Part shown: piece by piece, positions 14,720 to 23,767 of the stretch | Position numbering within the stretch: position 1 is the first letter of the stretch | How the letters are laid out: each line of letters starts with the position of its first letter | Assembly (NCBI RefSeq): GCF_029892155.1 | Contig: NZ_JARZAG010000007.1 | Span: 62,001-126,000, forward strand | DNA from: Kitasatospora sp. GAS204B | GTDB lineage: Bacteria > Actinomycetota > Actinomycetes > Streptomycetales > Streptomycetaceae | Direction: 5' to 3' | Length of the DNA stretch: 64,000 nucleotides | The notes under the pieces: generated by a model | The model's input: the letters and a program-made list of their open reading frames with translations, nothing else | What the model was told of the DNA's origin: nothing | Databases searched by the model: none | Program-made: the position numbers and the translations under genes

Positions 14720-16318
14720 GTGCTCGCGGTGGTCCGCACCCTCACCTCGGCGACCCGGGTGATGGACGTGTTGCCGCTGCTGCGGGCGCGGGACGGGATC
14801 GAGCTGTACATCACGGTCAACCCGGGCTCGGCCTTCACCGCCGGGCTGGACGCGTACCTGGAGTCGCTGGACGGGATCACGGCGCTCAGCTGGTCGGCGG
14901 CCACCCGGCGGGGCTTCGACCTGGCGGTGGCTTGCACGGTGAACAGCTCGATGCGCCGGTTGCGGGCGCCGCTGGTGGTGCTGCCGCACGGGGCCGGGTA
15001 CAACCGGTTGGTGCGTCCGACCACCGGTGACGACGTGTCGCCGGCCGGGCTCTCCCGGCAGGAGCTGACCTGGCGCGGGCGGGTGGTGCCGGCGGTGATC
15101 GGGCTCTCGCACGAGGAGCAGCTCGAACGGCTGCGCCGCTCCTGCCCGCAGGCGCTGCCGCTGGCCCGGGTGGTCGGCGACCCGTGCTTCGACCGGCTGC
15201 TGGCCAGCCTGGCCGAGCGCGACCGGTACCGGCGGCTGCTCGGCGCGGTCGGCGGGCGCCGGCTCGTGGTGGTCAGCTCGACCTGGAGCGAGCACTCGCT
15301 GCTCGGCCGCTGCCCCGACCTGCCGCTGCGGCTGGTGCGGGAGTTGCCGGCCGACGAGTACGCGGTGGCCGTCGTGCTGCACCCCAACATCTGGGCCCGG
15401 CACAACCCGCTGGACCTGCTGCGCGAGGCGGTGTCGGCCGGGCTGCTGGTGGTGCCGCCGCAGAACGGGTGGCAGGCGGCGCTGGTCGCGGCCGACTGGG
15501 TGGTCGGCGACCACGGCTCGGTCTCGCTCTACGGCGCCGCGCTGGACCGGGTCACCCTGCTGGCCGCCACCGGCGAGGCCGAGCTGGCCCCGGACTCCCC
15601 CAGCTACGCCTTCGGTCGCGGCGCCCCCGCGCTGGACCCGGCAGGACCGCTCGAGCCGCAGCTGCGCCGGGCCGCCGAGCAGCACCAGGAGGCCTCGGAC
15701 AACGTACTGTTGACGCTCACTCAGCGCTCGCTGGGCGAGCGCGGCCACTCGGCCCGGATCCTGCGCGAGCTGCTCTACTCCTACCTGGCGAACGTCGAGG
15801 AGCCCAAGGAGGAGGCACACACCACGCCCTACCCGGATCCGGCCCCGGCCGACCTGGCCCGGGTGAGCGCCTACGACGTGCTCGGCGAGGCCACCGGTGA
15901 TGACGGCGTGCGGATCCGCCGCTACCCGGTGGGCCCCGGACACCTGGCGGCCCGCGGTTTCTACGCCGTGACCGCCGAGGCCGGCCTGCGCCGCCGCCAG
16001 AGCGCCGAGGTGATCGCGCGCACCGAGCCCGGAGCGGATCCGGAGCCGCTGGTCTGGCTGGCCCGGGTGGCGGGCCAACTGCCGGGCCTGGCGGTCGCGG
16101 TGGCCGCCCTCGACGAGGACCGCCACCTGGTGCGGCTGCGCTCGGGGGTGGTCCTTCAGGCGCAGGCGGTGCGCCCCTGGGGGACGGCGAGCGCGCCGCT
16201 GGACCCGGTGCTGCTGGGGGCCGCGGTGGCGGTGCGTCAGCAGGAGGAGCTGGCGGGCCGGGAGCTGGTGATCGAGGCGGGGCGGCGGGTCAGGGTGCGC
16301 TTCACCGCTCGCCCGTAG
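14720..16318 (+). CDS. CDP-glycerol glycerophosphotransferase-like (GT-B) protein
   Basis: 532 residues from GTG 14720. The frame is open further upstream, and a CTG at 14639 with a GGGGAGGGG ribosome site offers a 27-residue longer form that may be the real start. A Rossmann-like N-terminal half (VVLPHGAGYNRLVRPTTG) and a C-terminal half with VVVSSTWSEHSLLGR, LHPNIWARHN and VVGDHGSVSLYG resemble the two lobes and nucleotide-phosphate-binding loops of CDP-glycerol:polyol-phosphate transferases, which polymerise wall teichoic acids. The last 120 residues are a separate domain I do not recognise. No signal peptide or membrane segment is seen. Assignment is by motif resemblance only. Confidence 0.6.
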   Translation: MLAVVRTLTSATRVMDVLPLLRARDGIELYITVNPGSAFTAGLDAYLESLDGITALSWSAATRRGFDLAVACTVNSSMRRLRAPLVVLPHGAGYNRLVRPTTGDDVSPAGLSRQELTWRGRVVPAVIGLSHEEQLERLRRSCPQALPLARVVGDPCFDRLLASLAERDRYRRLLGAVGGRRLVVVSSTWSEHSLLGRCPDLPLRLVRELPADEYAVAVVLHPNIWARHNPLDLLREAVSAGLLVVPPQNGWQAALVAADWVVGDHGSVSLYGAALDRVTLLAATGEAELAPDSPSYAFGRGAPALDPAGPLEPQLRRAAEQHQEASDNVLLTLTQRSLGERGHSARILRELLYSYLANVEEPKEEAHTTPYPDPAPADLARVSAYDVLGEATGDDGVRIRRYPVGPGHLAARGFYAVTAEAGLRRRQSAEVIARTEPGADPEPLVWLARVAGQLPGLAVAVAALDEDRHLVRLRSGVVLQAQAVRPWGTASAPLDPVLLGAAVAVRQQEELAGRELVIEAGRRVRVRFTARP

Positions 16319-16329
16319 CGCCCCCGGCC

Positions 16330-18426
16330 TCAGTCCGAGCAGTCCGCGCCGGGCAGCACCCCCGCAGCGCCGCGCAGTTCGCGGATCCGCTCCCGGCAGG
16401 CGCGGGCCAGCCCGGTGTCGCCCACCCGCTCGGCCAGCCCGGCCAGCAGCTCCAGCGCCTGGTCCGCCTTGAACCGGTGGCCCAGCCGCAGCGCCAGGTC
16501 GGCGGCCCCGGACAGTCGCTCGATCGCCGCCGCCGGCTGCCCCAGCGCCTCGTGGATCCGTCCGCGCAGGATGCCGAGCCGCATGATCATCACCTGGTCA
16601 CCGGTCCGCTCGGCCAGCTCGGCGGCCCGCTCCGCCTCCGCCAGCGCCCGCGCCGGTGCCTCAGGTCGGTCGGGCACGGCGAAGAGCGCCTGGGCCAGGT
16701 TGTAGCTCTGCACCACGATGCCGTGCGTGTCACCGGCGTTGGCCTCCCGGGCCTCGGTGAACATCGCCACCGCTGCCTCGGCCCGGCCCTGCGCCAGGCA
16801 GAGCAGGCCCTGCGACTCGCGCAGCATGCCGGCCAGCCGCGAGTCCGTCACCCGGGGCAGCAACTCGCCGGCCAGCGCGAGCTGCGCGGCGGCGAGTTCG
16901 TGCTCGCCGAGCTCGTAGTGGGCGCGGGCGAGCTGGTTGCGCATCCGGATCTCCGCGTCCGGGCGGGCGTCCCAGCCGGCCGCCTCGACCCCCAGTTCGT
17001 GCGCCTCGATCCAGTCGGCGTAGAGCTTGCGGCCGTGGTAGAGCGGCCACAGCGACTCGCACAGCCGCCAGACGGCACCGTGCAGGCGCTGCGCGGCAGC
17101 CGCCCGCAGCAGCACCAGGATGGTCGCGCTCTCCCGCTCCAGCCAGTCGAGGTCCGGCGCGTGGTCCGTCAGCAGATCCGTCAGCAGGCCTGCGGCGGGC
17201 GGCTCCTGGAGGCGGAAGCGCTCGCCGAAGGAGCGGTCGGCGAGGGCGGTGCGGTGCAGGTAGTAGTCGAGCAGGCGGCGCTGCACGGCCGCGATCTCGG
17301 CGGCGCTCAGCGCTCCGGCGGCCCGGCGGGCGGCGTGCTCGCGGACCAGGTCGTGGCAGCCGAACCGGTCCTCGGCCGGGTCCTCCGGCGGCTCGCCGGC
17401 GACCGGCAGTTCGTCGATCAGGTGCGCGTCCAAAAGGTCGTCCAGCGCGGGATCGACCGGGCCACCGCCGGCGGCGACCTGGAGGACCTCGCGGGTGAAC
17501 CGGGCCCCGGGCAGCACCCCGATCAGCTGGTAGAGCCCGCGGGCCGGTTCGGGCAGCCCGGCGCAGACCGCTTCGAGCGCGTCGTCCACCCCGTCCTGAC
17601 GCGGCCGGTCGGCCAGCGCGGCCACCACCCGGCGGACCGTCAGCTGCCGGCGCCCGATCAGCTGCGAGCCGACCGCGTTCAGCGCCAGCGGCAGCCCGCC
17701 GCACCGGGTGACCAGCTCGGCCAGCTCCTCCTCCGTCCCGCGCCCGGACCCCAGCCAGCCGCGGACCAGCTCGCTGCCGGCCCCGGTGGTCAGCGGCGGC
17801 ACGGTGAGCACCTGGGCGCCGTCCAGCGCCAGGTGCTCCAGGCGCCTGCGCCCCGCCACCACCGCCAGGCCGTCGCCCGGCAGCAGGGCGCGGACCTCGG
17901 CCGGCTGCTCCACGTTGTCGAGGAAGACCAGCAGCCGGCGGCCCTTGGTGATGCTGCGGAAGAGCGCGCTGCGCTCGGCCGCCGTGTCCGGGATGTACTC
18001 CTTCTCGACCTGCAGCGCGCGCAGGAAGCTACCGAGCACCTCGCCGAGGTCGACCGCGCCCTGGTGGCGGATCGCCGCCAGGTCGGCGTAGAGGTCGCCG
18101 TCCGGGAACTGCGCCCGCTCGCGCTCGGCCCACTGGGCGATCAGCTCGGTCTTGCCGACCCCGCCGAGGCCGGTGAAGGCGACGATGGACGGCCCGTGGC
18201 CGTGCCCGACACCGGCCAGCGCCTCGGTGAGCGCGGCCAGTTCGGCCGCCCGGTTGACAAAGGCCCGGCGCAGCGGCTGGATCTGCCGCGGCGTGACGTG
18301 CGGACGGTGCGGTGCACGGAAGTTGACGGTGACGTTCTGCCCCTGGACGAGCTGCTCGATCCGGCTGCCGCTGATCGAGTTGTTCACCGTCGGCCCCGGG
18401 CCGCTCATCTCGCCCTGCGGTGCCAT
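16330..18426 (-). CDS. NB-ARC STAND NTPase with TPR-like C-terminus
   Basis: 698 residues. A short N-terminal motif (NNSISGSRIEQLVQGQNVTV, residues 15-34) resembles Gly/Asn/Gln/Val-rich sequences thought to act as signalling or amyloid-type adaptors in actinobacterial STAND proteins. The NB-ARC module follows: Walker A GLGGVGKT (86-93), Walker B LLVFLDN (ending 171), and GGLPLAL (243-249). After a winged-helix region, residues from about 430 onward form helical TPR-like repeats. There is no SARP/BTAD DNA-binding domain, so it is unlike AfsR. No catalytic effector domain is fused and none is adjacent, so any partner must be encoded elsewhere. A role as ligand-sensing switch is inferred from the family. 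Confidence 0.8.
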   Translation of the reverse strand: MAPQGEMSGPGPTVNNSISGSRIEQLVQGQNVTVNFRAPHRPHVTPRQIQPLRRAFVNRAAELAALTEALAGVGHGHGPSIVAFTGLGGVGKTELIAQWAERERAQFPDGDLYADLAAIRHQGAVDLGEVLGSFLRALQVEKEYIPDTAAERSALFRSITKGRRLLVFLDNVEQPAEVRALLPGDGLAVVAGRRRLEHLALDGAQVLTVPPLTTGAGSELVRGWLGSGRGTEEELAELVTRCGGLPLALNAVGSQLIGRRQLTVRRVVAALADRPRQDGVDDALEAVCAGLPEPARGLYQLIGVLPGARFTREVLQVAAGGGPVDPALDDLLDAHLIDELPVAGEPPEDPAEDRFGCHDLVREHAARRAAGALSAAEIAAVQRRLLDYYLHRTALADRSFGERFRLQEPPAAGLLTDLLTDHAPDLDWLERESATILVLLRAAAAQRLHGAVWRLCESLWPLYHGRKLYADWIEAHELGVEAAGWDARPDAEIRMRNQLARAHYELGEHELAAAQLALAGELLPRVTDSRLAGMLRESQGLLCLAQGRAEAAVAMFTEAREANAGDTHGIVVQSYNLAQALFAVPDRPEAPARALAEAERAAELAERTGDQVMIMRLGILRGRIHEALGQPAAAIERLSGAADLALRLGHRFKADQALELLAGLAERVGDTGLARACRERIRELRGAAGVLPGADCSD

Positions 18427-18474
18427 CCGCCGCCCCTTCCGCCGTCCGCCCTGACCGCGACCCTCCGTACCAGC

Positions 18475-19191
18475 CTACGGGCCGGCCGGTCGCCGGGGGC
18501 GGAAACGGGCGGGGAGTCGGGAGCGGAGCCGGGCACGGACGCCGGCGGGGAGCAGATCCAGCGGGTCGAAGCTCCCGGGGCGGGCGCGGGTCAGCGGGTA
18601 GCAGGCGAGGCCGAGCAGGACGGCGCTGAAGTGGCCGACACTGGTGAAGTCGCGGGCGCGCAGCATCGCGATGCCGTAGAAGAGCAGCAGCCCGACCAGG
18701 TAGAGGTAGCGCCAGGGGCGGACGAGCAGGTAGACGAGCACCGCCTCGACGCCGGCCAGCGCGTAGCTGACGCCGTAGTCGAGGGTGAACCTGGCCCGCT
18801 CGGGGGCGTGGCCGTGCTTGATCGCCCAGTACAGCACGCCCTCGCTCAGGTAGGTGGCCCCCACGTGCGCGATGACCACCACGAGCAGCCAGCGGGCGGT
18901 GCCCAGCCAGCGTTCGGCGGGCGCCTGGAAGATGTTGTAGAGCACGAAGTAGAAGAACCAGCCGCCGCCGGCGATGTAGAAGGCGCTGGTGATCAGCACC
19001 CGGATCGGATCCGTGCCCAGCGCGTGCAGATTGGTGGAGCGGTGCTCCAGGATCCGGTGCTCCGCGTGCGGGGAGACATGGCGCAGCGCGACCGTGGTGG
19101 CGAAGAGGATCAGCAGCCAGATGTGGGTTCCTGGGGCGCTGCAGATGTAGGCCCAGTACCCGCGGAGCAGCCTGCCGACTCGGTGACCCAT
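18475..19191 (-). CDS. rhomboid-like integral membrane protein
   Basis: 238 residues if started at the ATG 19191. The frame is open to 19260, giving 261 residues, but that N-terminus (MASRQYLGRGKIP) has no ribosome site. Six hydrophobic segments are visible. The positions expected for a rhomboid Ser-His dyad are present as DYGVSYALAG and SVGHFSAVLLG, although the usual GxSG is changed to GVSYA. It is therefore either a divergent intramembrane serine protease or an inactive relative. A Pro/Arg-rich tail follows. Both neighbours point away from it or lie on other operons, giving no functional clue. Confidence 0.65.
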   Translation of the reverse strand: MGHRVGRLLRGYWAYICSAPGTHIWLLILFATTVALRHVSPHAEHRILEHRSTNLHALGTDPIRVLITSAFYIAGGGWFFYFVLYNIFQAPAERWLGTARWLLVVVIAHVGATYLSEGVLYWAIKHGHAPERARFTLDYGVSYALAGVEAVLVYLLVRPWRYLYLVGLLLFYGIAMLRARDFTSVGHFSAVLLGLACYPLTRARPGSFDPLDLLPAGVRARLRSRLPARFRPRRPAGP

Positions 19192-19335
19192 GGCCCCAGT
19201 CTCGGCGTTGAGCGCCCGGGCCGGAATCTTGCCACGCCCTAAGTATTGACGCGATGCCATCTAAGGGTCTGTCATATGTCACATTGCGTTTGAGTCTGTG
19301 TGCTTTTGATGGATTGTCTATCGCTCGGAGCCACC

Positions 19336-20376
19336 ATGCCCACCGCCCGCCTCCCCCGCACCGGCACGCTCACCCTGACCCTCGCCCTGTCGATCACGCT
19401 CGCCCTGACCAGTTGCCTGACCGGCTGCTCCAGCAGCACGGGCATCCCCAAGGCGACCGGGCAGATCTCGCTCACCTACCTGCAGAAGCAGGGCGACCAG
19501 CAGTACTTCAAGGACGAGGCGGCCGGCGCCCGGGCCAGGGCCGCACAACTGGGGGTCGACCTCAAGATGGTGGACCTCGGCACCGACGCGAGCCGGACGG
19601 TCACCGAGTTGCAGGCCGCGATAGCCGCCAGGAGCCAGGGGGTGATCGTGGTGGCGCCGGACCCCTCGGTGGGTCCGCAGGTGGTACAGGCCGCCAAGGA
19701 CGGCAGGGTCGCCCTGCTCGCCTCGGACGACCAGCTGTGCGGCGTGGCCACCGATCCGGCGGCCTGCGCGCACCAGGACCTGGTGCCCCGGGTCGGCTTC
19801 AGCGGCGAGCAGTTGGGGACCGCGGTGGGGCAGCGGGCGGCCCAGGAGTACCAGAAGGCCGGTTGGACCGCGGCCGACACCCGGATCATCTCCGCCTGGC
19901 AGCCGGACGTCTCGGTCTGCGGCGACCGGGTCAACGCCGCCGACGAGGCCTTCTTCGCCGCCGCCGGACGGCTGCGGGTGCTGGACGTGGCGACCGACAA
20001 CACCGTCGCGGGCGCGCAGACCCAGGCCGCCGCCACCATCGCTGCCAACCGCGGCGTCAAGCACTGGGTGGTCTGGGGCTGCAACGACGAGAACGTCCAG
20101 GGCGGCATCAACGCGCTGCAGCGGGCCGGGGTCCGCGCGGACGACGTGATCGGCGTCGGCCTGGGCGCCTACCTGGCCTGCCAGGACTGGGGCAGCGGGC
20201 AGCCGTCCGGGATGCGGGCCGCGCTCTTCCTGAACGGCACCGAGGTCGGCGCGCTCGCGGTGCAGACCATGGTCGACCGGCTGCGCGGCGGCAAGGACTT
20301 CCCGGCCGAATCGCTCGCCCCGGCCGCCATGGTGGACGCCGGCAACTGGCAGTCCGGCGGCGTCAAGTGCTCCTGA
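19336..20376 (+). CDS. sugar-type substrate-binding lipoprotein
   Basis: 346 residues from ATG 19336, chosen because GGAG lies five bases before it; an upstream in-frame ATG has no ribosome site. The signal peptide ends in a lipobox LTGC (28-31). The rest matches a Periplasmic_binding_1/4 two-lobe protein: the start ISLTYLQKQGDQQYFKDEAAG, AIAARSQGVIVVAPDPS, and VWGCNDENVQGGINALQRAG, similar to arabinose- or ribose-binding proteins. It contains four to five Cys residues in the mature part, more than usual. No permease or ATPase gene adjoins it, so it is an orphan binding protein or a sensor for another system. Confidence 0.85.
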   Translation: MPTARLPRTGTLTLTLALSITLALTSCLTGCSSSTGIPKATGQISLTYLQKQGDQQYFKDEAAGARARAAQLGVDLKMVDLGTDASRTVTELQAAIAARSQGVIVVAPDPSVGPQVVQAAKDGRVALLASDDQLCGVATDPAACAHQDLVPRVGFSGEQLGTAVGQRAAQEYQKAGWTAADTRIISAWQPDVSVCGDRVNAADEAFFAAAGRLRVLDVATDNTVAGAQTQAAATIAANRGVKHWVVWGCNDENVQGGINALQRAGVRADDVIGVGLGAYLACQDWGSGQPSGMRAALFLNGTEVGALAVQTMVDRLRGGKDFPAESLAPAAMVDAGNWQSGGVKCS

Positions 20377-20448
20377 CGGCACGTCGGTTCCGGCCTTCCC
20401 GGGGCAACGCTTATCGATTGTTGATCGCCGCTGGCTAGCCTCGTCCGG

Positions 20449-20661
20449 GTGAACGAGACCAGCGCGACGACCCCGCCCGAGTGGTGCCAGCCCGGCGACC
20501 TGGAGAACTTCGTCCTGCTGCTGAGCGGCCTGCGGGAGTCGCTCGCGGAGGACCAGGGCGCACAGGACCAGGGCGCACAGGAGCAGAGCGCGCAGGTCGG
20601 GGGCGCGCAGGGGCAGAGCGCGCAGGTCGGGGGCGCGCAGGGGCAGGGCGCTCACGAGTAG
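20449..20661 (+). CDS. small protein with Gln/Ala/Gly repeats
   Basis: 70 residues from a GTG at 20449, unrecognised. Residues 1-34 are a plausible folded start (PEWCQPGDLENFVLLLSGLRESL). The remainder is an imperfect repeat of about five residues, (Q/D)-(G/S)-A-Q-x, coded by a tandem DNA repeat. Codon third positions are GC-rich as in real genes, but the repeat makes that weak evidence. No clear ribosome site precedes the start. It is possibly a real small gene. Confidence 0.4.
   Translation: MNETSATTPPEWCQPGDLENFVLLLSGLRESLAEDQGAQDQGAQEQSAQVGGAQGQSAQVGGAQGQGAHE
20555..20655 (+). repeat. tandem 15/18-base repeats in the small protein
   Basis: Successive units of the type GACCAGGGCGCACAG and GGTCGGGGGCGCGCAG recur over about 100 bases. 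The last two long units are near-identical. They are responsible for the Gln-Gly-Ala repeats. Confidence 0.7.
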
Positions 20662-21159
20662 GGGCGCGCCTCTCCGCCCCGTACATCGGGCGAACATCAG
20701 CGCTCCGTCAAGGAGGATTACAGGAGGTTACGAGAGGGTGGTGTGCCGATGGGCCGCCGGCATCCCCGCCCGCCGTACGTCCCCGCAAGCGCCGGCTCGT
20801 CGGTCTCCGCCCTGTCGGGCTGACGCGGTGTTCACAGCTCCCGACGCGGCTTGAGCAGGTCTTCGGCCGCCGCCGCCAGGGCTTCGGGCGGGCCCGTGAC
20901 GGGTTTCCCAGTCACTCCACAGCGGGTCCTCAGTCGGGCCCGGGCGGCCGTGCGCGCCTTGCGGCGCCCGCCCGCGCGCTCCGGTCGGGCCCGGGCCGAT
21001 GGTCATGACCTTCGTCGCGAGGTCGCTACCATCGGCACTGGTGAGGGACCCCGTGCCAGACATTCCCGGCGGACCGGCCCCGGGCCCTTGGGGCGGTTCT
21101 CACACCTACGTGATCGCCGCAATCCACGGTGGATGCGGCGCAACCCGAAAGGCTCGTAC
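20662..21159. other. intergenic stretch without a supported gene
   Basis: No gene is supported in these 498 bases. A ribosome-site-like AGGAGG at 20722-20727 stands without a good frame behind it. The short frame from 20748 has only 24 codons. The plus frame open from 20851 into the mannose synthase lacks a ribosome site and reads as low-complexity Arg/Gly. The promoter of the mannosyltransferase gene must lie here. Confidence 0.5.
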
Positions 21160-21930
21160 GTGACTGCGCCCCAGGAGCACTCCTTCGCCGACCTCGGCAA
21201 GGTGCTGGTCATCATTCCGACCTACAACGAGGCCGAGAACGTCGAACGGATCGTCTCGCGGGTCCGGACCGCCGTGCCCGAGGTGCACGTCCTGGTCGCC
21301 GATGACAACAGCCCCGACGGCACCGGCGGGATCGCCGACAAGATCGCCGAGCAGGACGGCAACGTCCAGGTCATGCACCGCAAGGGCAAGGAAGGCCTCG
21401 GCGCCGCCTACCTGGCCGGCTTCCACTGGGGCATCGACAACGGCTACGACGTCCTGGTCGAGATGGACGCCGACGGCTCGCACCAGCCCGAGGAGCTCTA
21501 CCGCCTGCTGACCGCACTGCGCGGCGCCGACCTGGTGCTGGGCTCGCGCTGGGTGCCGGGCGGCAAGGTGGTCAACTGGCCCAAGTCGCGGCTGTTCCTC
21601 TCGCGCGGCGGCTCGACCTACTCGCGGCTGATGCTCGGGGTGCCGATCCGCGACGTCACCGGCGGCTACCGCGCCTTCCGCAAGGAGACGCTGCTGGGGC
21701 TGGGCATGGACCAGGTCGCCTCGGCCGGCTACTGCTTCCAGGTCGACCTGGCGTTCCGCTCGGTCTCCAGCGGCTTCAAGGTCGCCGAGGTACCGATCAC
21801 CTTCGTCGAGCGCGAGCACGGCGCGTCCAAGATGAGCCGCAACATCGTCTTCGAGGCGCTCTGGCGGGTCACCGTCTGGGGCCTCCAGGCCCGGGTGGCC
21901 AAGCTCACCGGCAAGGGCGGCAGGAAGTAG
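21160..21930 (+). CDS. ppm1: polyprenol monophosphomannose synthase
   Basis: 256 residues from GTG 21160 (GAAAGG ribosome site 21147-21152). This is a GT2 family glycosyltransferase of the dolichol-phosphate mannose synthase group. Visible motifs are VLVIIPTYNEAENVERIV, the VADDNSPDGTG loop, the DADGSHQPEEL metal-binding Asp-x-Asp, GSRWVPGG, and the DVTGGYRAFRKETL region. It transfers mannose from GDP-mannose to polyprenyl phosphate for protein O-mannosylation, which in streptomycetes also serves as phage receptor chemistry. No membrane segment or fused apolipoprotein N-acyltransferase (Lnt) domain is present, unlike mycobacterial fusions. A strong hairpin ends the gene. Confidence 0.88.
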   Translation: MTAPQEHSFADLGKVLVIIPTYNEAENVERIVSRVRTAVPEVHVLVADDNSPDGTGGIADKIAEQDGNVQVMHRKGKEGLGAAYLAGFHWGIDNGYDVLVEMDADGSHQPEELYRLLTALRGADLVLGSRWVPGGKVVNWPKSRLFLSRGGSTYSRLMLGVPIRDVTGGYRAFRKETLLGLGMDQVASAGYCFQVDLAFRSVSSGFKVAEVPITFVEREHGASKMSRNIVFEALWRVTVWGLQARVAKLTGKGGRK

Positions 21931-21948
21931 TCGAGCAGCGGTGGACAG

Positions 21949-21990
21949 CGCGCGAAGGCCCGTACGTCTCGACGTACGGGCCTTCGCGCG
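21949..21990. terminator. bidirectional terminator hairpin
   Basis: Perfect 20-bp arms (21949-21968, 21971-21990) with a two-base centre lie between the convergent mannose synthase and D-Ala-D-Ala carboxypeptidase genes. No T-run is present. Confidence 0.8.
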
Positions 21991-22036
21991 TCTCACGCCC
22001 GGTCGGCCGGTGCGCCCGGCCGGGGCGGCGGATCGG

Positions 22037-23767
22037 TCAGTGCAGCCGGGCGAGCCGGGCGGCGATCGACGGCGGGGCCAGGTCGCGCTGGAGCGCGACC
22101 GGCACCTGGAGCCGGCCCGGGCCGTCGCCGGCGGTCAACGTGCCGACCACGGTGCCGGCCGGGGCGGTGTGGCCGATGCCGCCGGGCGTCCCGGTCAGCT
22201 TGAGAGTGGCGGAGGTGCCGGTGAAGCCGGGCACCGTGATGTCCTTGGTCGCCACCACCGGGAGCCGCCCGCCCAGCCCGTCGTCCAGGTAGCCGACCAC
22301 CTCGCCCTGCTTGGCCAGGGTCTCGCCGGTCAGCGCCGACTGGCCGGCGGTGATGATCTTCGAGCTGACGGTCTGCGCGGCCCGCACGATGTCGTCGGTG
22401 GCGGTCTGCGGCTGGCCCAGGGTCACCCCGAGCAGCAGCTGCCGGGTGCCGCCGACGTCCTTGGTCGCCGCCCACATCAGGCAGCTGCCGGCCGGCGAGC
22501 TGGAGCCGGTCTTGGTGCCGATCACGCCGTTCTTGTTGAGCAGGTAGTTGGTGTTGATGATCTTGGTGCCGGCGATGGTGGCGCTCGGCTCGGCGACGAT
22601 CTGCTGGAAGATGTCGTTCTGCACCACCACCTCGGCCAGCTTCAGCTGGTCCCGCGCGGTGCTCTTGGTGTTGGCGTCGTAGCCGGCCGCGTCCACGTAA
22701 CTGGTGTGCGTCATGCCGAACTTGGCCGCCTGGTCGTTCATCTTCTTGACGAACGCGTCCTCCGAGCCGGCGTCCCAGCGGGCCAGCAGCCGGGCGATGT
22801 TGTTGGCGCTGGGCAGCATCAGCATCTCCAGCGCCTCGTACTCGCTGATCTGCTGGCCCTCGGTCACCTTGGCGGTGGACTGGTCGACGTTGCTGGACTC
22901 CTGGGCGGCGGCCTGGTCCACGGTGATCATCGGGCCGGACTGGCCCTTGGCCAGCGGGTGGTCGCGCAGGATCAGGTAGGCGTTCATCACCTTGGTCACG
23001 CTGGCGATCGGGACCGGGGTGTCCTTGGGACCCGAGCTGCCGAGGCTGCCCAGGCCCACCACCTCGGCGGCCGCCTGGCCCTTGGCCGGCCAGGGCAGCG
23101 CCAGCGGGTCGCCGCCGAAGGTGTAGGAGGTGGCGGCGGTCAGCTTCACCTGGGGCGCGGGCAGCGGGCGCAGCAGCTGGGCCACCCCGACGCCACCGGC
23201 CAGCACGCCGAGCAGCAGCGCGCTCACGGCGGCCCGCTTGAGCACGCGGCGCACCTTGGCGCCGGGCTGGGTGCTGGGGGCGGCGGGACCGACCGGCGCC
23301 TCCTCGTCCTGCTCGGGCGGCGCCGGGGGCAGCAGCGGGACGGGGGGCAGCGGCGCGGGGGCAGGCGGCAACGGTGCGGGGGCGGGCGCCGCGGGGGTGA
23401 GCACCAGGGGCGAGGGGGCGGACTCGGGCTGCGGCTCGGGCTCAGGCTCGGGCTCGACGCTCCGTTCAGCTGACGACACATCAGCTGACGCCGCCTCGTC
23501 CACCGCCTCGTCCACCGGCGCCGCCGGCTCCGTCCGCATCGCGAGACGCGGGTCGGCTGCCTGCGGCGTCTCCTCGGCAGCGTCGGCCGGTTCGGCCGCC
23601 TCGGGCTCGGGCAGCCGCAGGAAGGTGGTCTGCATGTCCGCATCCCGGACGCGCAGCTGGACGGTCGGCCCGCCCTTGACCACCGTCCCCTCCCCCTCCG
23701 GCGGCGCCGCGTCGGCCTCGGGCTGCTCCCGCTCCCCGTCCTGCACCTTCTCCGGGGCGTCGCCCAC
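22037..23767 (-). CDS. D-alanyl-D-alanine carboxypeptidase with long N-terminal cytoplasmic domain
   Basis: 576 residues. The penicillin-binding motifs of low-molecular-mass PBPs are all present: Ser256-Val-Thr-Lys259, Ser320-Ala-Asn322 and Lys419-Thr-Gly421. The enzyme trims the terminal D-Ala from peptidoglycan stem peptides. Unlike PBP5, which is held by a C-terminal amphipathic helix, this one is a type II membrane protein: about 178 residues of acidic and Pro-rich cytoplasmic sequence, one membrane helix (180-199), then the catalytic domain outside. The cytoplasmic part has long Pro-Ala and Glu-Pro repeats and may be a docking or kinase-regulated segment. Confidence 0.9.
   Translation of the reverse strand: MGDAPEKVQDGEREQPEADAAPPEGEGTVVKGGPTVQLRVRDADMQTTFLRLPEPEAAEPADAAEETPQAADPRLAMRTEPAAPVDEAVDEAASADVSSAERSVEPEPEPEPQPESAPSPLVLTPAAPAPAPLPPAPAPLPPVPLLPPAPPEQDEEAPVGPAAPSTQPGAKVRRVLKRAAVSALLLGVLAGGVGVAQLLRPLPAPQVKLTAATSYTFGGDPLALPWPAKGQAAAEVVGLGSLGSSGPKDTPVPIASVTKVMNAYLILRDHPLAKGQSGPMITVDQAAAQESSNVDQSTAKVTEGQQISEYEALEMLMLPSANNIARLLARWDAGSEDAFVKKMNDQAAKFGMTHTSYVDAAGYDANTKSTARDQLKLAEVVVQNDIFQQIVAEPSATIAGTKIINTNYLLNKNGVIGTKTGSSSPAGSCLMWAATKDVGGTRQLLLGVTLGQPQTATDDIVRAAQTVSSKIITAGQSALTGETLAKQGEVVGYLDDGLGGRLPVVATKDITVPGFTGTSATLKLTGTPGGIGHTAPAGTVVGTLTAGDGPGRLQVPVALQRDLAPPSIAARLARLH

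Noticed and set aside
14720-18426. GT-B protein and NB-ARC protein as part of the tRNA-Arg island
   Set aside because: They lie outside the tRNA end of the island (beyond 14426). Their proximity alone does not tie them to it.
20851-21159. Long N-terminal extension of the mannose synthase
   Set aside because: The 103 extra codons read as Arg/Gly/Pro low complexity and lack a ribosome site, whereas GTG 21160 has one.
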